From contig OZ020306.1 in assembly GCA_963971305.1 (NCBI GenBank), positions 65,321,022 through 65,385,021 of the forward strand: a DNA stretch of 64,000 nucleotides, in the 5' to 3' direction. Position numbers and translations under genes: made by a program. Each line of letters starts with the position of its first letter. Within the stretch, counting starts at the first letter, position 1. Below, one piece after another: positions 26,601 to 41,600 of the stretch. Source of the stretch: Arcuatula senhousia. Taxonomy: Eukaryota; Mollusca; Bivalvia; Mytilida; Mytilidae. A model generated the notes under the pieces. The model worked only from the letters and a program-made list of their open reading frames with translations. It was not told the DNA's origin and searched no databases.

Positions 26601-29600
26601 GGAGTGTGGGATCAATCCCCTATATAGTATAAATGAAAAGCATGTTTGTTAAAGAACAACAGTCTAGTTTAATCTTCATAAAATTTTACAAATTTTTGTT
26701 GGTCATTACAGACAAACTTTTGCCTTACAGGGAAGTCATTTATTAGTTGTCAAGCAGACCTTTTTGTCTTTTTGAAAGTTTCCTTGTTTGATCTTAAATC
26801 TATACTACTTACAGTATTTGATATAAATAAATTGAAAACTTTATGTTTGAAAACAGACTTTTATTATGATTATTTTGTGATCGTAATAATCAATCTTCTT
26901 ATCAGCAACAAACAAATGAGCAAATCCTGAATTGTTAAAATTTCTATGAATTCTTTAGATTTAGTACAAAAAAGAATTGAGAGATATATGTTCATTCACT
27001 AAATTGGCAGTTTCTCATTTGTTTAAGTCTTAGCAACAAATCAATTAATATTAAATGTGCAAAATCCTATAAAATTTCAAGCCTTTTCACCTCGATAATT
27101 ACCAACAGGTGTTTTAAAAGTTTAAATAGTGATATAAAAGTGCACAATGTGTTATTGGAAACTATAATTTGGCAATAAAAAGTCAGCTGAGAAAACAAAT
27201 GCAAGACATTAATTATGATTTGTTCAATTGCACATTTAAGAAGTAATATTTTATAACATCAATAAGTTTTTTCTGCAGCTACCAGTTACTTAATGGGAGT
27301 TATATTCGCCAAATTCACAATCTCAACGTGAAAGGTTACATTTACAAAAACGCGAAATATCACTCCACGAATATTTCCATGTTACAGTACATTGATCCTT
27401 TGTTAGGTGAATTGGGTTGTTGTGGTTCTGTCTTGTGTTTTCTGATAACTTACATTGTGTAACATTTATTTATATACTGCCTCCTTAGACACATTTCTAA
27501 GTTGGTTGTTTCCAACCTATATATTATAAAGTGGATGGTCAGAAAAAATATGCTGTATATTTTCATCGATTGTAAATATTGATTCTTTCCTCTAATGTTA
27601 ACTATGTTAAAATTTTCCTCTAATGTTAACCATGTTAGAATTTTTCTCTAATATTAACCATGTTAAAATTTAGATTATGTTTTTCTGCTTTTCAGGATAA
27701 GAAAATGGTATTAAGCACTGTATTTTGAATCCCATTTTTATTTTTAGTTATGTTTTTTTTCATATTTTGTTTACCTTAGCGGGGAAGGCTTTAAATAAGC
27801 ATGTTGTATGATATTTCCCTGTTTCTTGCAGCTTGCTTTGGTCTTGCTCATTGCCAATTTTTACAGTCATTTTGAAAGGGGGGGGGTGATTTTGCTGCAT
27901 GGACCACCTCTGCTATGCTTTAAAAACATGAACAAAGGGATTTGCTGTTTGATAATATTGTGGTTTACACCTTGAGCTTTTCAGAAAATCATTGTTTTGT
28001 ATTTCTTTTGTTTGTAACAATCGCCATATAAAAAATATACACAAATGCAACAAATATTTTTAAAAAGTTTCAAGAAAGTTTGCCAACATATTCTTCCATT
28101 ACACAGCATCAGAGTGCTTTTAGAAGCCTGGCTTATATAATATTAATTCTATGATGTTTTGTTATCCATTTTATTGCATTTGTTTACATCAAATAATTGG
28201 TATACATGTAATATGAACAGTTTTTACACCATGGCTTCTGCATCAATTTGTTTGATGGTATTGTAGTTCTTCAGATATTATAATGCCTGGATGTTTTTGC
28301 AATGTGCAGCTTATGCACTGTGAGGTTTAATTACCGCACTAGATGTTGGGAACCTTTGATTAGGAGATCAGTAGAAAAAAAAAGATAAAAAAATACAGCT
28401 TACTAATTTTGCAATCGGCTAGTGCTTCATTGCTTTGACCTCTATTTAATAATTAACTGAATCAGTCTGATTAATATTTTAATGCACATTTTATGACATT
28501 AACAACATTTATAACAAAACAAAAATAGTTTTAGGTCTGTTTTAATGTATACTCAGTAAGGATTAACATTTTGGCCAGATAACGTGGTTTCATTATTATT
28601 CTTGGAGTACCGTATCAATTTTCGTGGTTTTTGTGGGTGGCCTTGACCCATGAAATTTGATACCCCATGAAAATGAAATTGAACATTGATCTGTATACTG
28701 CTGACTTCAGATCCACAAATTTAAGGATTCTATGAAATGGTCCTTTTTCATCAAACCTTGAAAATTGGTACCCATGAAAATAAATGAATCCACGTACAGT
28801 ATCTTGAAGTGAAAATTCTGGTTATAGAATGGTGAAGTTAAGGTGGTGATGGTACCCAGTATAACACTGAGTGATTAATTATAAATTCACATGAGACATT
28901 AAGTGCCATTCTCTGTAAGAATCAGGCAATGGGTGAATGATGATTAAAAAAAACACACGAGTTTGACTTCAAAATACTGTTCAAAATGCTTAAAAAGTAA
29001 CAAAAAATGCATTGGCACTTTATTTAAAAGTCAGTAATTTGAGATTGCATATAAAATTTGAATCTAAGGGAGATTACTCTGTCAAGTCACACTAAATTCA
29101 TATCATTTTAACAGAACTCTGACACTCGAGACAACAACTAACGTTTGTTTCTTCATTAGAAGGCTATTTTGAATGACAATTTATTGTCAAAACCGTGTGT
29201 TTTTAAAATCATGATTCAAAGTTTTCAAATTTTGTCTTACAGAGAACTGCACTTAATTAAAAGATTTAGACAGAATCAGTTTTACTACAATGCACCTGCA
29301 TATATAATGCTGTTTAAGGGCACTCAAAACTCTACAAGTTGTTAAAATGGTGATTGTTTTTCAGTCAATTGATATTAAGCAGCATGCAGTGTAAGTTGGA
29401 AAATTTGTTTTGTTTTAACTTACAAATTGTGCTTTCTGACTAATACAAGTTGCACAGTTGGTTCACTACCACCAAGTTTTAACCATGTTCCCACTTAAGC
29501 AGTTCTGCTTTAATGCATATATTTATCCAAACAGGTTGATGTCTAATGATTTAATAACTGTTGAAATGTGAAATAATATGGATTCTTTTATTGAACAATG

Positions 29601-32600
29601 TGTATATATATACATGTATAATTAGAAAGTGGAATTTTGTACCACTGCCTTTTTGAATACCAAAGAACTACTGTGGTTTCATGATTATTTGTTGGGTATC
29701 AATTTCTTTGGTTTTCATGGGTGGTCCGGACCCATGAAATTTGATACCCAGCGAAAAGGAAATGTAACATTGATCTGTATGTATGCTGCAGATTTCAGAA
29801 CCACAAATCTAAAAATCCATGAACTTATTAATTTTTATCAAACCACGAAAATTGGTTCCCACGAAAATAAATGAATCCACAGTAATTACTTCCCACTTTC
29901 CTTAGCAACAAAAACAAAGAAAAAACCACAAACTCAACAAAAAATAGCGAAAAAAAATCTTCAAAATCTCATGAATGTTTATCAAAGAAGCAAATAAGCA
30001 ACAGTGGGGCATTCTATTGTCTAAAGTTCAAAAGGGCAATGACAAAACCAGCAAACATGAGTGAGAACAGCATGAAGAAACATCAAACATAAAAAACACA
30101 GACTCAGCCAAACAGAAATCAACAACTTGAACTCAAGTCATAACAATTGTGAACTCAGGTGCTCTGGAAGAGTAAGCAGTTCCTGCTTGCAATAGCACAG
30201 TCCTTTCCTTTGTTATTTCCCAGAGGTAGCCCGAATAACTGAACACTGTACCAAAGTGAACTAGCCCAAACAATGGAAAGTTCACCAGAGGTTACTAGCC
30301 CGAATGAATTTTTAGTAGTCCCGGGCTTTCGGCTACCTGTTAAAGGCGAGCACTGATAGCACACCTGTCATGCTGTCAAATCCCCAGGTCAAATCCAGTA
30401 AAGGAACACAATACAAAACCCTATGACAAACCTCCGAGAGATAAAAATATCAATTCATGTTACTTATTGACCATTTTGGAATGATGATATTACTTTTTTC
30501 CAGTTTAGGTAAAATTATTGATAATATGTAAATGATCTTTAACCTTTGAGAGTGTAAGTAATCTAAAATCTGATTGGTTATGACAAGCTGTCTATCAAAA
30601 GTTAACAGATTATTGGCCCTGTTAAACTTGACATATCAAGCTACAAATTTGTTAAATCAGTGTTGATGTATGGATTGACAACAAAATTTCCAAACAAATA
30701 AAAAAACAAGATGCCCAAACTAAGAAAAAGACAGTTGGGTACACATGGGATGTGCCTGCTGGGTTAAAATTAATCAATACTTAACTTTGTCTTGAAGTTT
30801 AATTATAATTTCCTTCCTTTAGTTTATACCCTTGCACTTGGAAATTGGGTGGTATGTAGTGATAGAAGTGTTTGTCTATCCTTGTGTAACTTTTACTATC
30901 TTAATAATCGTAGATTAAAAAAAAATCAGTTGTTTTATATGTTCACATGGTTTTTATGTCCCATCTACAATAGAAGGGGACAAATAGTGTTCAGGTCTGT
31001 CTGTTTGTTTGTCCGTTCCAAATGTTGTAAGATTGGGGCATTATGTCTTTTAAACATGTGTTTTTTTTTTTTTAATTCTCTTTATTTCTACCAACTTTTA
31101 TTGGAATCTTTAGGTTTTTAACCTTTGATTGTTTGAATTCAAGTTCTCTTTTGAATAAGCCTTGAAACTTGTAACTTTTCTATTGACTCCCAGTTTGGTA
31201 CTAATTTGTATGTAAAAAGAACCATATAAAAAGTAGGTCATTGATCTAAGACTAAGTTATATAAGTGCCCTTACCCGTGAATCTGTTTATAATCTTACAG
31301 TCACAGTGACCATACTGGAAATATGATTTTAACGACAAAAGGTAAAGATTATTATATTATACATTGTGTGACAAAATTAATTAAAACTTAATTAACAAAA
31401 GATGTAATTAACTTAAAGTTTTTTCTGTCCATTTTTCAGGCCAAGCTGGGAACCTTGTTTGGAGTGTACCTGCCTACCATACAGAATATATTTGGTGTCT
31501 TACTGTTTATTAGAATGACATGGATAGTGGGTATGGCAGGACTCTTTGAGAGTCTTGGGATAGTCTCTATATGCTGTTTGACGGTAAGTATTCATGGTGT
31601 GTTACTGTTTATTAGAATGACATGGATTGTGGGTATGGCAGGACTCTTCGAGAGTCTTGGGATAGTCTCTATATGCTGTTTGACGGTAAGTATTCATGGT
31701 GTCTTACTGTTTATTAGAATGACATGGATCATGGGTATGGCAGGACTCTTTGAGAGTCTTGGGATAGTCTCCATATGTTGTCTGACTGTAAGTATTCATG
31801 GTGTCTTACTGTTTATTAGAATGACATGGATTGTGGGTATGGCAGGACTCTTTGAGAGTCTCGGGATAGTCTCTATATGTTGTCTGACTGTAAGTATTCA
31901 TGGTGTGTTACTGTTTATTAGAATGACATGGATTGTGGGTATGGCAGGACTCTTTGAGAGTCTTGGGATAGTCTCTATATGCTGTCTGACTGTAAGTATT
32001 CATGGTGTGTTACTGTTTATTAGAATGACATGGATTGTGGGTATGGCAGGACTCTTTGAGAGTCTTGGGATAGTCTCTATATGTTGTCTGACGGTAAGTA
32101 TTCATGGTGTCTTACTGTTTATTAGAATGACATGGATTGTGGGTATGGCAGGACTCTTTGAGAGTCTTGGGATAGTCTCTATATGCTGTCTGACGGTAAG
32201 TATTCATGGTGTCTTACTGTTTATTAGAATGACATGGATTGTGGGTATGGCAGGACTCTTTGAGAGTCTCGGGATAGTCTCTATATGCTGTCTGACGGTA
32301 AGTATTCATGGTGTGTTACTGTTTATTAGAATGACATGGATCATGGGTATGGCAGGACTCTTCGAGAGTCTTGGGATAGTCTCTATATGCTGTCTGACTG
32401 TAAGTATTCATGGTGTGTTACTGTTTATTAGAATGACATGGATTGTGGGTATGGCAGGACTCTTTGAGAGTCTTGGGATAGTCTCTATATGCTGTCTGAC
32501 AGTAAGTATTCATGGTGTGTTACTGTTTATTAGAATGACATGGATTGTGGGTATGGCAGGACTCTTTGAGAGTCTTGGGATAGTCTCTATATGCTGTCTG

Positions 32601-35600
32601 ACGGTAAGTATTCATGGTGTGTTACTGTTTATTAGAATGACATGGATTGTGGGTATGGCAGGACTCTTTGAGAGTCTCGGGATAGTCTCTATATGCTGTC
32701 TGACGGTAAGTATTCATGGTGTCCTACTGTTTATTAGAATGACATGGATTGTGGGTATGGCAGGACTCTTTGAGAGTCTTGGGATAGTCTCTATATGCTG
32801 TCTGACGGTAAGTATTCATGGTGTGTTACTGTTTATTAGAATGACATGGATTGTGGGTATGGCAGGACTCTTTGAGAGTCTTGGGATAGTCTCTATATGC
32901 TGTCTGACGGTAAGTATTCATGGTGTGTTACTGTTTATTAGAATGACATGGATAGTGGGTATGGCAGGACTCTTTGAGAGTCTTGGGATAGTCTCTATAT
33001 GCTGTCTGACAGTAAGTATTCATGGTGTGTTACTGTTTATTAGAATGACATGGATTGTGGGTATGGCAGGACTCTTCGAGAGTCTTGGGATAGTCTCCAT
33101 ATGCTGTCTGACTGTAAGTATTCATGGTGTGTTACTGTTTATTAGAATGACATGGATTGTGGGTATGGCAGGACTCTTTGAGAGTCTTGGGATAGTCTCT
33201 ATATGTTGTCTGACTGTAAGTATTCATGGTGTGTTACTGTTCATTAGAATGACATGGATTGTGGGTATGGCAGGACTCTTTGAGAGTCTCGGGATAGTCT
33301 CTATATGTTGTCTGACTGTAAGTATTCATGGTGTGTTACTGTTTATTAGAATGACATGGATAGTGGGTATGGCAGGACTCTTTGAGAGTCTCGGGATAGT
33401 CTCTATATGCTGTCTGACGGTAAGTATTCATGGTGTGTTACTGTTTATTAGAATGACATGGATTGTGGGTATGGCAGGACTCTTTGAGAGTCTTGGGATA
33501 GTCTCTATATGCTGTCTGACGGTAAGTATTCATGGTGTGTTACTGTTTATTAGAATGACATGGATTGTGGGTATGGCAGGACTCTTTGAGAGTCTTGGGA
33601 TAGTCTCTATATGCTGTCTGACTGTAAGTATTCATGGTGTGTTACTGTTTATTAGAATGACATGGATTGTGGGTATGGCAGGACTCTTTGAGAGTCTTGG
33701 GATAGTCTCTATATGCTGTCTGACGGTAAGTATTCATGGTGTGTTACTGTTTATTAGAATGACATGGATAGTGGGTATGGCAGGACTCTTTGAGAGTCTT
33801 GGGATAGTCTCTATATGTTGTCTGACGGTAAGTATTCATGGTGTGTTACTGTTTATTAGAATGACATGGATGGTGGGTATGGCAGGACTCTTCGAGAGTC
33901 TTGGGATAGTCTCTATATGCTGTCTGACGGTAAGTATTCATGGTGTGTTACTGTTTATTTGAATGACATGGATTGTGGGTATGGCAGGACTCTTTGAGAG
34001 TCTTGGGATAGTCTCTATATGCTGTCTGACGGTAAGTATTTATGGTGTGTTACTGTTTATTTGAATGACATGGATTGTGGGTATGGCAGGACTCTTTGAG
34101 AGTCTTGGGATAGTCTCTATATGCTGTCTGACGGTAAGTATTTATGGTGTGTTACTGTTTATTTGAATGACATGGATTGTGGGTATGGCAGGACTCTTCG
34201 AGAGTCTTGGGATAGTCTCTATATGCTGTCTGACGGTAAGTATTCATGGTGTGTTACTGTTTATTAGAATGACATGGATTGTGGGTATGGCAGGACTCTT
34301 TGAGAGTCTTGGGATAGTCTCTATATGCTGTCTGACGGTAAGTATTCATGGTGTGTTACTGTTTATTAGAATGACATGGATTGTGGGTATGGCAGGACTC
34401 TTTGAGAGTCTTGGGATAGTCTCTATATGTTGTCTGACGGTAAGTATTCATGGTGTGTTACTGTTTATTAGAATGACATGGATTGTGGGTATGGCAGGAC
34501 TCTTTGAGAGTCTTGGGATAGTCTCTATATGCTGTCTGACGGTAAGTATTCATGGTGTTACTGTTTATTAGAATGACATGGATCGTGGGTATGGCAGGAC
34601 TCTTTTAGAGTCTCGGGATAGTCTCTATATGCTGTCTGACGGTAAGTATTTATGGTGTGTTACTGTTTATTAGAATGACATGGATTGTGGGTATGGCAGG
34701 ACTCTTTGAGAGTCTTGGGATAGTCTCTATATGCTGTCTGACGGTAAGTATTTATGGTGTGTTACTGTTTATTAGAATGACATGGATTGTGGGTATGGCA
34801 GGACTCTTCGAGAGTCTTGGGATAGTCTCTATATGCTGTCTGACGGTAAGTATTCATGGTGTCTTACTGTTTATTAGAATGACATGGATCGTTGGTATGG
34901 CAGGACTCTTTTAGAGTCTTGGGATAGTCTCTATATGCTGTTTGACGGTAAGTATTCATGGTGTGTTACTGTTTATTAGAATGACATGGATTGTGGGTAT
35001 GGCAGGACTCTTTGAGAGTCTTGGGATAGTCTCTATATGTTGTCTGACAGTAAGTATTCATGGTGTGTTACTGTTTATTAGAATGACATGGATTGTGGGT
35101 ATGGCAGTACTCTTTGAGAGTCTTGGGATAGTCTCTATATGTTGTCTGACTGTAAGTATTCATGGTGTGTTACTGTTTATTAGAATGACATGGATTGTGG
35201 GTATGGCAGGACTCTTTGAGAGTCTCGGGATAGTCTCTATATGCTGTCTGACTGTAAGTATTCATGGTGTGTTACTGTTTATTAGAATGACATGGATTGT
35301 GGGTATGGCAGGACTCTTTGAGAGTCTCGGGATAGTCTCTATATGTTGTCTGACTGTAAGTATTCATGGTGTGTTACTGTTTATTAGAATGACATGGATC
35401 ATGGGTATGGCAGGACTCTTTGAGAGTCTTGGGATAGTCTCTATATGCTGTCTGACTGTAAGTATTCATGGTGTGTTACTGTTTATTAGAATGACATGGA
35501 TTGTGGGTATGGCAGGACTCTTCGAGAGTCTTGGGATAGTCTCTATATGCTGTCTGACGGTAAGTATTCATGGTGTGTTACTGTTTATTAGAATGACATG

Positions 35601-38600
35601 GATTGTGGGTATGGCAGGACTCTTCGAGAGTCTTGGGATAGTCTCTATATGCTGTTTGACGGTAAGTATTCATGGTGTGTTACTGTTTATTAGAATGACA
35701 TGGATTGTGGGTATGGCAGGACTCTTCGAGAGTCTTGGGATAGTCTCTATATGCTGTCTGACGGTAAGTATTCATGGTGTGTTACTGTTTATTAGAATGA
35801 CATGGATTGTGGGTATGGCAGGACTCTTTGAGAGTCTTGGGATAGTCTCTATATGCTGTCTGACTGTAAGTATTCATGGTGTGTTACTGTTTATTAGAAT
35901 GACATGGATTGTGGGTATGGCAGGACTCTTCGAGAGTCTTGGGATAGTCTCTATATGCTGTCTGACGGTAAGTATTCATGGTGTGTTACTGTTTATTAGA
36001 ATGACATGGATTGTGGGTATGGCAGGACTCTTTGAGAGTCTTGGGATAGTCTCTATATGCTGTTTGACGGTAAGTATTCATGGTGTGTTACTGTTTATTA
36101 GAATGACATGGATTGTGGGTATGGCAGGACTCTTTGAGAGTCTCGGGATAGTCTCTATATGTTGTCTGACAGTAAGTATTCATGGTGTGTTACTGTTTAT
36201 TAGAATGACATGGATCATGGGTATGGCAGGACTCTTCGAGAGTCTTGGGATAGTCTCTATATGCTGTTTGACGGTAAGTATTCATGGTGTGTTACTGTTT
36301 ATTAGAATGACATGGATCATGGGTATGGCAGGACTCTTCGAGAGTCTTGGGATAGTCTCTATATGCTGTCTGACGGTAAGTATTCATGGTGTCCTACTGT
36401 TTATTAGAATGACATGGATTGTGGGTATGGCAGGACTCTTCGAGAGTCTTGGGATAGTCTCTATATGCTGTTTGACGGTAAGTATTCATGGTGTCTTACT
36501 GTTTATTAGAATGACATGGATCGTGGGTATGGCAGGACTCTTTTAGAGTCTCGGGATAGTCTCTATATGCTGTCTGACTGTAAGTATTCATGGTGTGTTA
36601 CTGTTTATTAGAATGACATGGATCATGGGTATGGCAGGACTCTTCGAGAGTCTTGGGATAGTCTCTATATGTTGTCTGACGGTAAGTATTCATGGTGTGT
36701 TACTGTTCATTAGAATGACATGGATTGTGGGTATGGCAGGACTCTTTGAGAGTCTTGGGATAGTCTCTATATGCTGTTTGACGGTAAGTATTCATGGTGT
36801 GTTACTGTTTATTAGAATGACATGGATTGTGGGTATGGCAGGACTCTTTGAGAGTCTTGGGATAGTCTCTATATGCTGTCTGACGGTAAGTATTCATGGT
36901 GTGTTACTGTTTATTAGAATGACATGGATTGTGGGTATGGCAGGACTCTTCGAGAGTCTTGGGATAGTCTCTATATGCTGTCTGACAGTAAGTATTCATG
37001 GTGTGTTACTGTTTATTAGAATGACATGGATTGTGGGTATGGCAGGACTCTTTGAGAGTCTCGGGATAGTCTCTATATGTTGTCTGACTGTAAGTATTCA
37101 TGGTGTGTTACTGTTTATTAGAATGACATGGATTGTGGGTATGGCAGGACTCTTTGAGAGTCTTGGGATAGTCTCTATATGCTGTCTGACGGTAAGTATT
37201 CATGGTGTGTTACTGTTTATTAGAATGACATGGATTGTGGGTATGGCAGGACTCTTTGAGAGTCTTGGGATAGTCTCTATATGCTGTCTGACGGTAAGTA
37301 TTCATGGTGTTACTGTTTATTAGAATGACATGGATAGTGGGTATGGCAGGACTCTTTGAGAGTCTTGGGATAGTCTCTATATGCTGTCTGACGGTAAGTA
37401 TTCATGGTGTTACTGTTTATTAGAATGACATGGATTGTGGGTATGGCAGGACTCTTCGAGAGTCTTGGGATAGTCTCCATATGCTGTCTGACGGTAAGTA
37501 TTCATGGTGTCTTACTGTTTATTAGAATGACATGGATTGTGGGTATGGCAGGACTCTTTGAGAGTCTTGGGATAGTCTCTATATGTTGTTTGACGGTAAG
37601 TATTCATGGTGTGTTACTGTTTATTAGAATGACATGGATTGTGGGTATGGCAGGACTCTTTGAGAGTCTTGGGATAGTCTCTATATGTTGTCTGACTGTA
37701 AGTATTCATGGTGTGTTACTGTTCATTAGAATGACATGGATTGTGGGTATGGCAGGACTCTTCGAGAGTCTTGGGATAGTCTCCATATGCTGTCTGACGG
37801 TAAGTATTCATGGTGTCTTACTGTTTATTAGAATGACATGGATAGTGGGTATGGCAGGACTCTTTGAGAGTCTTGGGATAGTCTCCATATGCTGTCTGAC
37901 GGTAAGTATTCATGGTGTCTTACTGTTTATTAGAATGACATGGATAGTGGGTATGGCAGGACTCTTTGAGAGTCTTGGGATAGTCTCTATATGTTGTCTG
38001 ACGGTAAGTATTCATGGTGTGTTACTGTTTATTAGAATGACATGGATTGTGGGTATGGCAGGACTCTTCGAGAGTCTCGGGATAGTCTCTATATGCTGTC
38101 TGACGGTAAGTATTCATGGTGTCTTACTGTTTATTAGAATGACATGGATTGTGGGTATGGCAGGACTCTTTGAGAGTCTTGGGATAGTCTCTATATGCTG
38201 TTTGACGGTAAGTATTCATGGTGTGTAACTGTTTATTAGAATGACATGGATTGTTGGTATGGCAGGACTCTTTGAGAGTCTCGGGATAGTCTCTATATGC
38301 TGTCTGACTGTAAGTATTCATGGTGTGTAACTGTTTATTAGAATGACATGGATTGTGGGTATGGCAGGACTCTTTGAGAGTCTTGGGATAGTCTCTATAT
38401 GTTGTTTGACGGTAAGTATTCATGGTGTGTTACTGTTTATTAGAATGACATGGATTGTTGGTATGGCAGGACTCTTCGAGAGTCTTGGGATAGTCTCTAT
38501 ATGCTGTTTGACGGTAAGTATTCATGGTGTGTTACTGTTTATTAGAATGACATGGATTGTGGGTATGGCAGGACTCTTTGAGAGTCTCGGGATAGTCTCT

Positions 38601-41600
38601 ATATGCTGTCTGACGGTAAGTATTCATGGTGTGTTACTGTTTATTAGAATGACATGGATTGTGGGTATGGCAGGACTCTTTGAGAGTCTTGGGATAGTCT
38701 CTATATGTTGTTTGACGGTAAGTATTCATGGTGTGTTACTGTTTATTAGAATGACATGGATTGTGGGTATGGCAGGACTCTTTGAGAGTCTTGGGATAGT
38801 CTCTATATGTTGTCTGACAGTAAGTATTTATGGTGTGTTACTGTTTATTTGAATGACATGGATTGTGGGTATGGCAGGACTCTTTGAGAGTCTTGGGATA
38901 GTCTCTATATGTTGTCTGACTGTAAGTATTCATGGTGTGTTACTGTTTATTAGAATGACATGGATTGTGGGTATGGCAGGACTCTTTGAGAGTCTTGGGA
39001 TAGTCTCTATATGTTGTCTGACGGTAAGTATTCATGGTGTGTTACTGTTTATTAGAATGACATGGATTGTGGGTATGGCAGGACTCTTTGAAAGTCTCGG
39101 GATAGTCTCTATATGCTGTTTGACGGTAAGTATTCATGGTGTGTTACTGTTTATTAGAATGACATGGATTGTGGGTATGGCAGGACTCTTCGAGAGTCTT
39201 GGGATAGTCTCTATATGCTGTCTGACGGTAAGTATTCATGGTGTGTTACTGTTTATTAGAATGACATGGATTGTGGGTATGGCAGGACTCTTCGAGAGTC
39301 TTGGGATAGTCTCTATATGCTGTCTGACTGTAAGTATTCATGGTGTGTTACTGTTTATTAGAATGACATGGATTGTGGGTATGGCAGGACTCTTTGAGAG
39401 TCTCGGGATAGTCTCTATATGCTGTCTGACGGTAAGTATTCATGGTGTGTTACTGTTTATTAGAATGACATGGATTGTGGGTATGGCAGGACTCTTCGAG
39501 AGTCTTGGGATAGTCTCCATATGCTGTCTGACGGTAAGTATTTATGGTGTGTTACTGTTTATTAGAATGACATGGATTGTGGGTATGGCAGGACTCTTTG
39601 AGAGTCTTGGGATAGTCTCTATATGTTGTTTGACGGTAAGTATTCATGGTGTGTTACTGTTTATTAGAATGACATGGATTGTGGGTATGGCAGGACTCTT
39701 TGAGAGTCTTGGGATAGTCTCTATATGTTGTCTGACAGTAAGTATTTATGGTGTGTTACTGTTTATTTGAATGACATGGATTGTGGGTATGGCAGGACTC
39801 TTTGAGAGTCTTGGGATAGTCTCTATATGTTGTCTGACTGTAAGTATTCATGGTGTGTTACTGTTTATTAGAATGACATGGATTGTGGGTATGGCAGGAC
39901 TCTTTGAGAGTCTTGGGATAGTCTCTATATGTTGTCTGACGGTAAGTATTCATGGTGTGTTACTGTTTATTAGAATGACATGGATTGTGGGTATGGCAGG
40001 ACTCTTTGAAAGTCTCGGGATAGTCTCTATATGCTGTTTGACGGTAAGTATTCATGGTGTGTTACTGTTTATTAGAATGACATGGATTGTGGGTATGGCA
40101 GGACTCTTCGAGAGTCTTGGGATAGTCTCTATATGCTGTCTGACGGTAAGTATTCATGGTGTGTTACTGTTTATTAGAATGACATGGATTGTGGGTATGG
40201 CAGGACTCTTCGAGAGTCTTGGGATAGTCTCTATATGCTGTCTGACTGTAAGTATTCATGGTGTGTTACTGTTTATTAGAATGACATGGATTGTGGGTAT
40301 GGCAGGACTCTTTGAGAGTCTCGGGATAGTCTCTATATGCTGTCTGACGGTAAGTATTCATGGTGTGTTACTGTTTATTAGAATGACATGGATTGTGGGT
40401 ATGGCAGGACTCTTCGAGAGTCTTGGGATAGTCTCCATATGCTGTCTGACGGTAAGTATTTATGGTGTGTTACTGTTTATTAGAATGACATGGATTGTGG
40501 GTATGGCAGGACTCTTTGAGAGTCTCGGGATAGTCTCCATATGCTGTCTGACGGTAAGTATTCATGGTGTCTTACTGTTTATTAGAATGACATGGATTGT
40601 GGGTATGGCAGGACTCTTTGAGAGTCTCGGGATAGTCTCTATATGTTGTCTGACTGTAAGTATTCATGGTGTGTTACTGTTTATTAGAATGACATGGATA
40701 GTGGGTATGGCAGGACTCTTTGAGAGTCTTGGGATAGTCTCTATATGTTGTCTGACTGTAAGTATTCATGGTGTGTTACTGTTTATTAGAATGACATGGA
40801 TTGTGGGTATGGCAGGACTCTTTGAGAGTCTCGGGATAGTCTCTATATGTTGTCTGACTGTAAGTATTCATGGTGTGTTACTGTTTATTAGAATGACATG
40901 GATTGTGGGTATGGCAGGACTCTTTGAGAGTCTTGGGATAGTCTCTATATGCTGTTTGACGGTAAGTATTCATGGTGTGTTACTGTTTATTAGAATGACA
41001 TGGATTGTGGGTATGGCAGGACTCTTTGAGAGTCTTGGGATAGTCTCTATATGCTGTCTGACGGTAAGTATTCATGGTGTGTTACTGTTTATTAGAATGA
41101 CATGGATTGTGGGTATTGCAGGACTCTTCGAGAGTCTCGGGATAGTCTCTATATGTTGTCTGACGGTAAGTATTCATGGTGTGTTACTGTTTTTTAGAAT
41201 GACATGGATTGTGGGTGTGGCAGGACTCTTCGAGAGTCTTGGGATAGTCTCTATATGCTGTCTGACTGTAAGTATTCATGGTGTGTTACTGTTTATTAGA
41301 ATGACATGGATTGTGGGTATGGCAGGACTCTTCGAGAGTCTTGGGATAGTCTCTATATGCTGTCTGACAGTAAGTATTTATGGTGTCCTACTGTTTATTA
41401 GAATGACATGGATCATGGGTATGGCAGGACTCTTCGAGAGTCTTGGGATAGTCTCTATATGCTGTCTGACGGTAAGTATACATGGTGTGTTACTGTTTAT
41501 TAGAATGACATGGATTGTTGGTATGGCAGGACTCTTTGAGAGTCTTGGGATAGTCTCTATATGCTGTCTGACGGTAAGTATTTATGGTGTCCTACTGTTT

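Larger units (their letters stand above)
25944..31439. other. Intron 3
   Basis: Non-coding apart from the possible 12-base microexon at 27696. It holds a ~30-bp three-copy repeat (CTCTAATGTTAACCATGTTA type) at 27591-27672, two near-palindromic elements, and old dispersed-repeat sequence at 30000-30400 whose segment 30155-30190 matches 2770-2810 inverted. At about 30957-30990 lies the palindromic start (GTCCCATC...AAGGGGAC) of a core-family element. Confidence 0.6.

Noticed and set aside
31584..31615. Each 32-base segment GTAAGT...TTATTAG as a mini-intron
   Set aside because: 32 bases is below known spliceosomal limits, and joining ACG to AATGACATGG would shift the frame and hit TGA in the unit.
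38124..38423. Open frame on the minus strand inside array 1 (99 codons)
   Set aside because: It is the reverse complement of the 102-base unit. A repeat with a period divisible by three stays open in any frame that lacks a stop within one unit. No homology.
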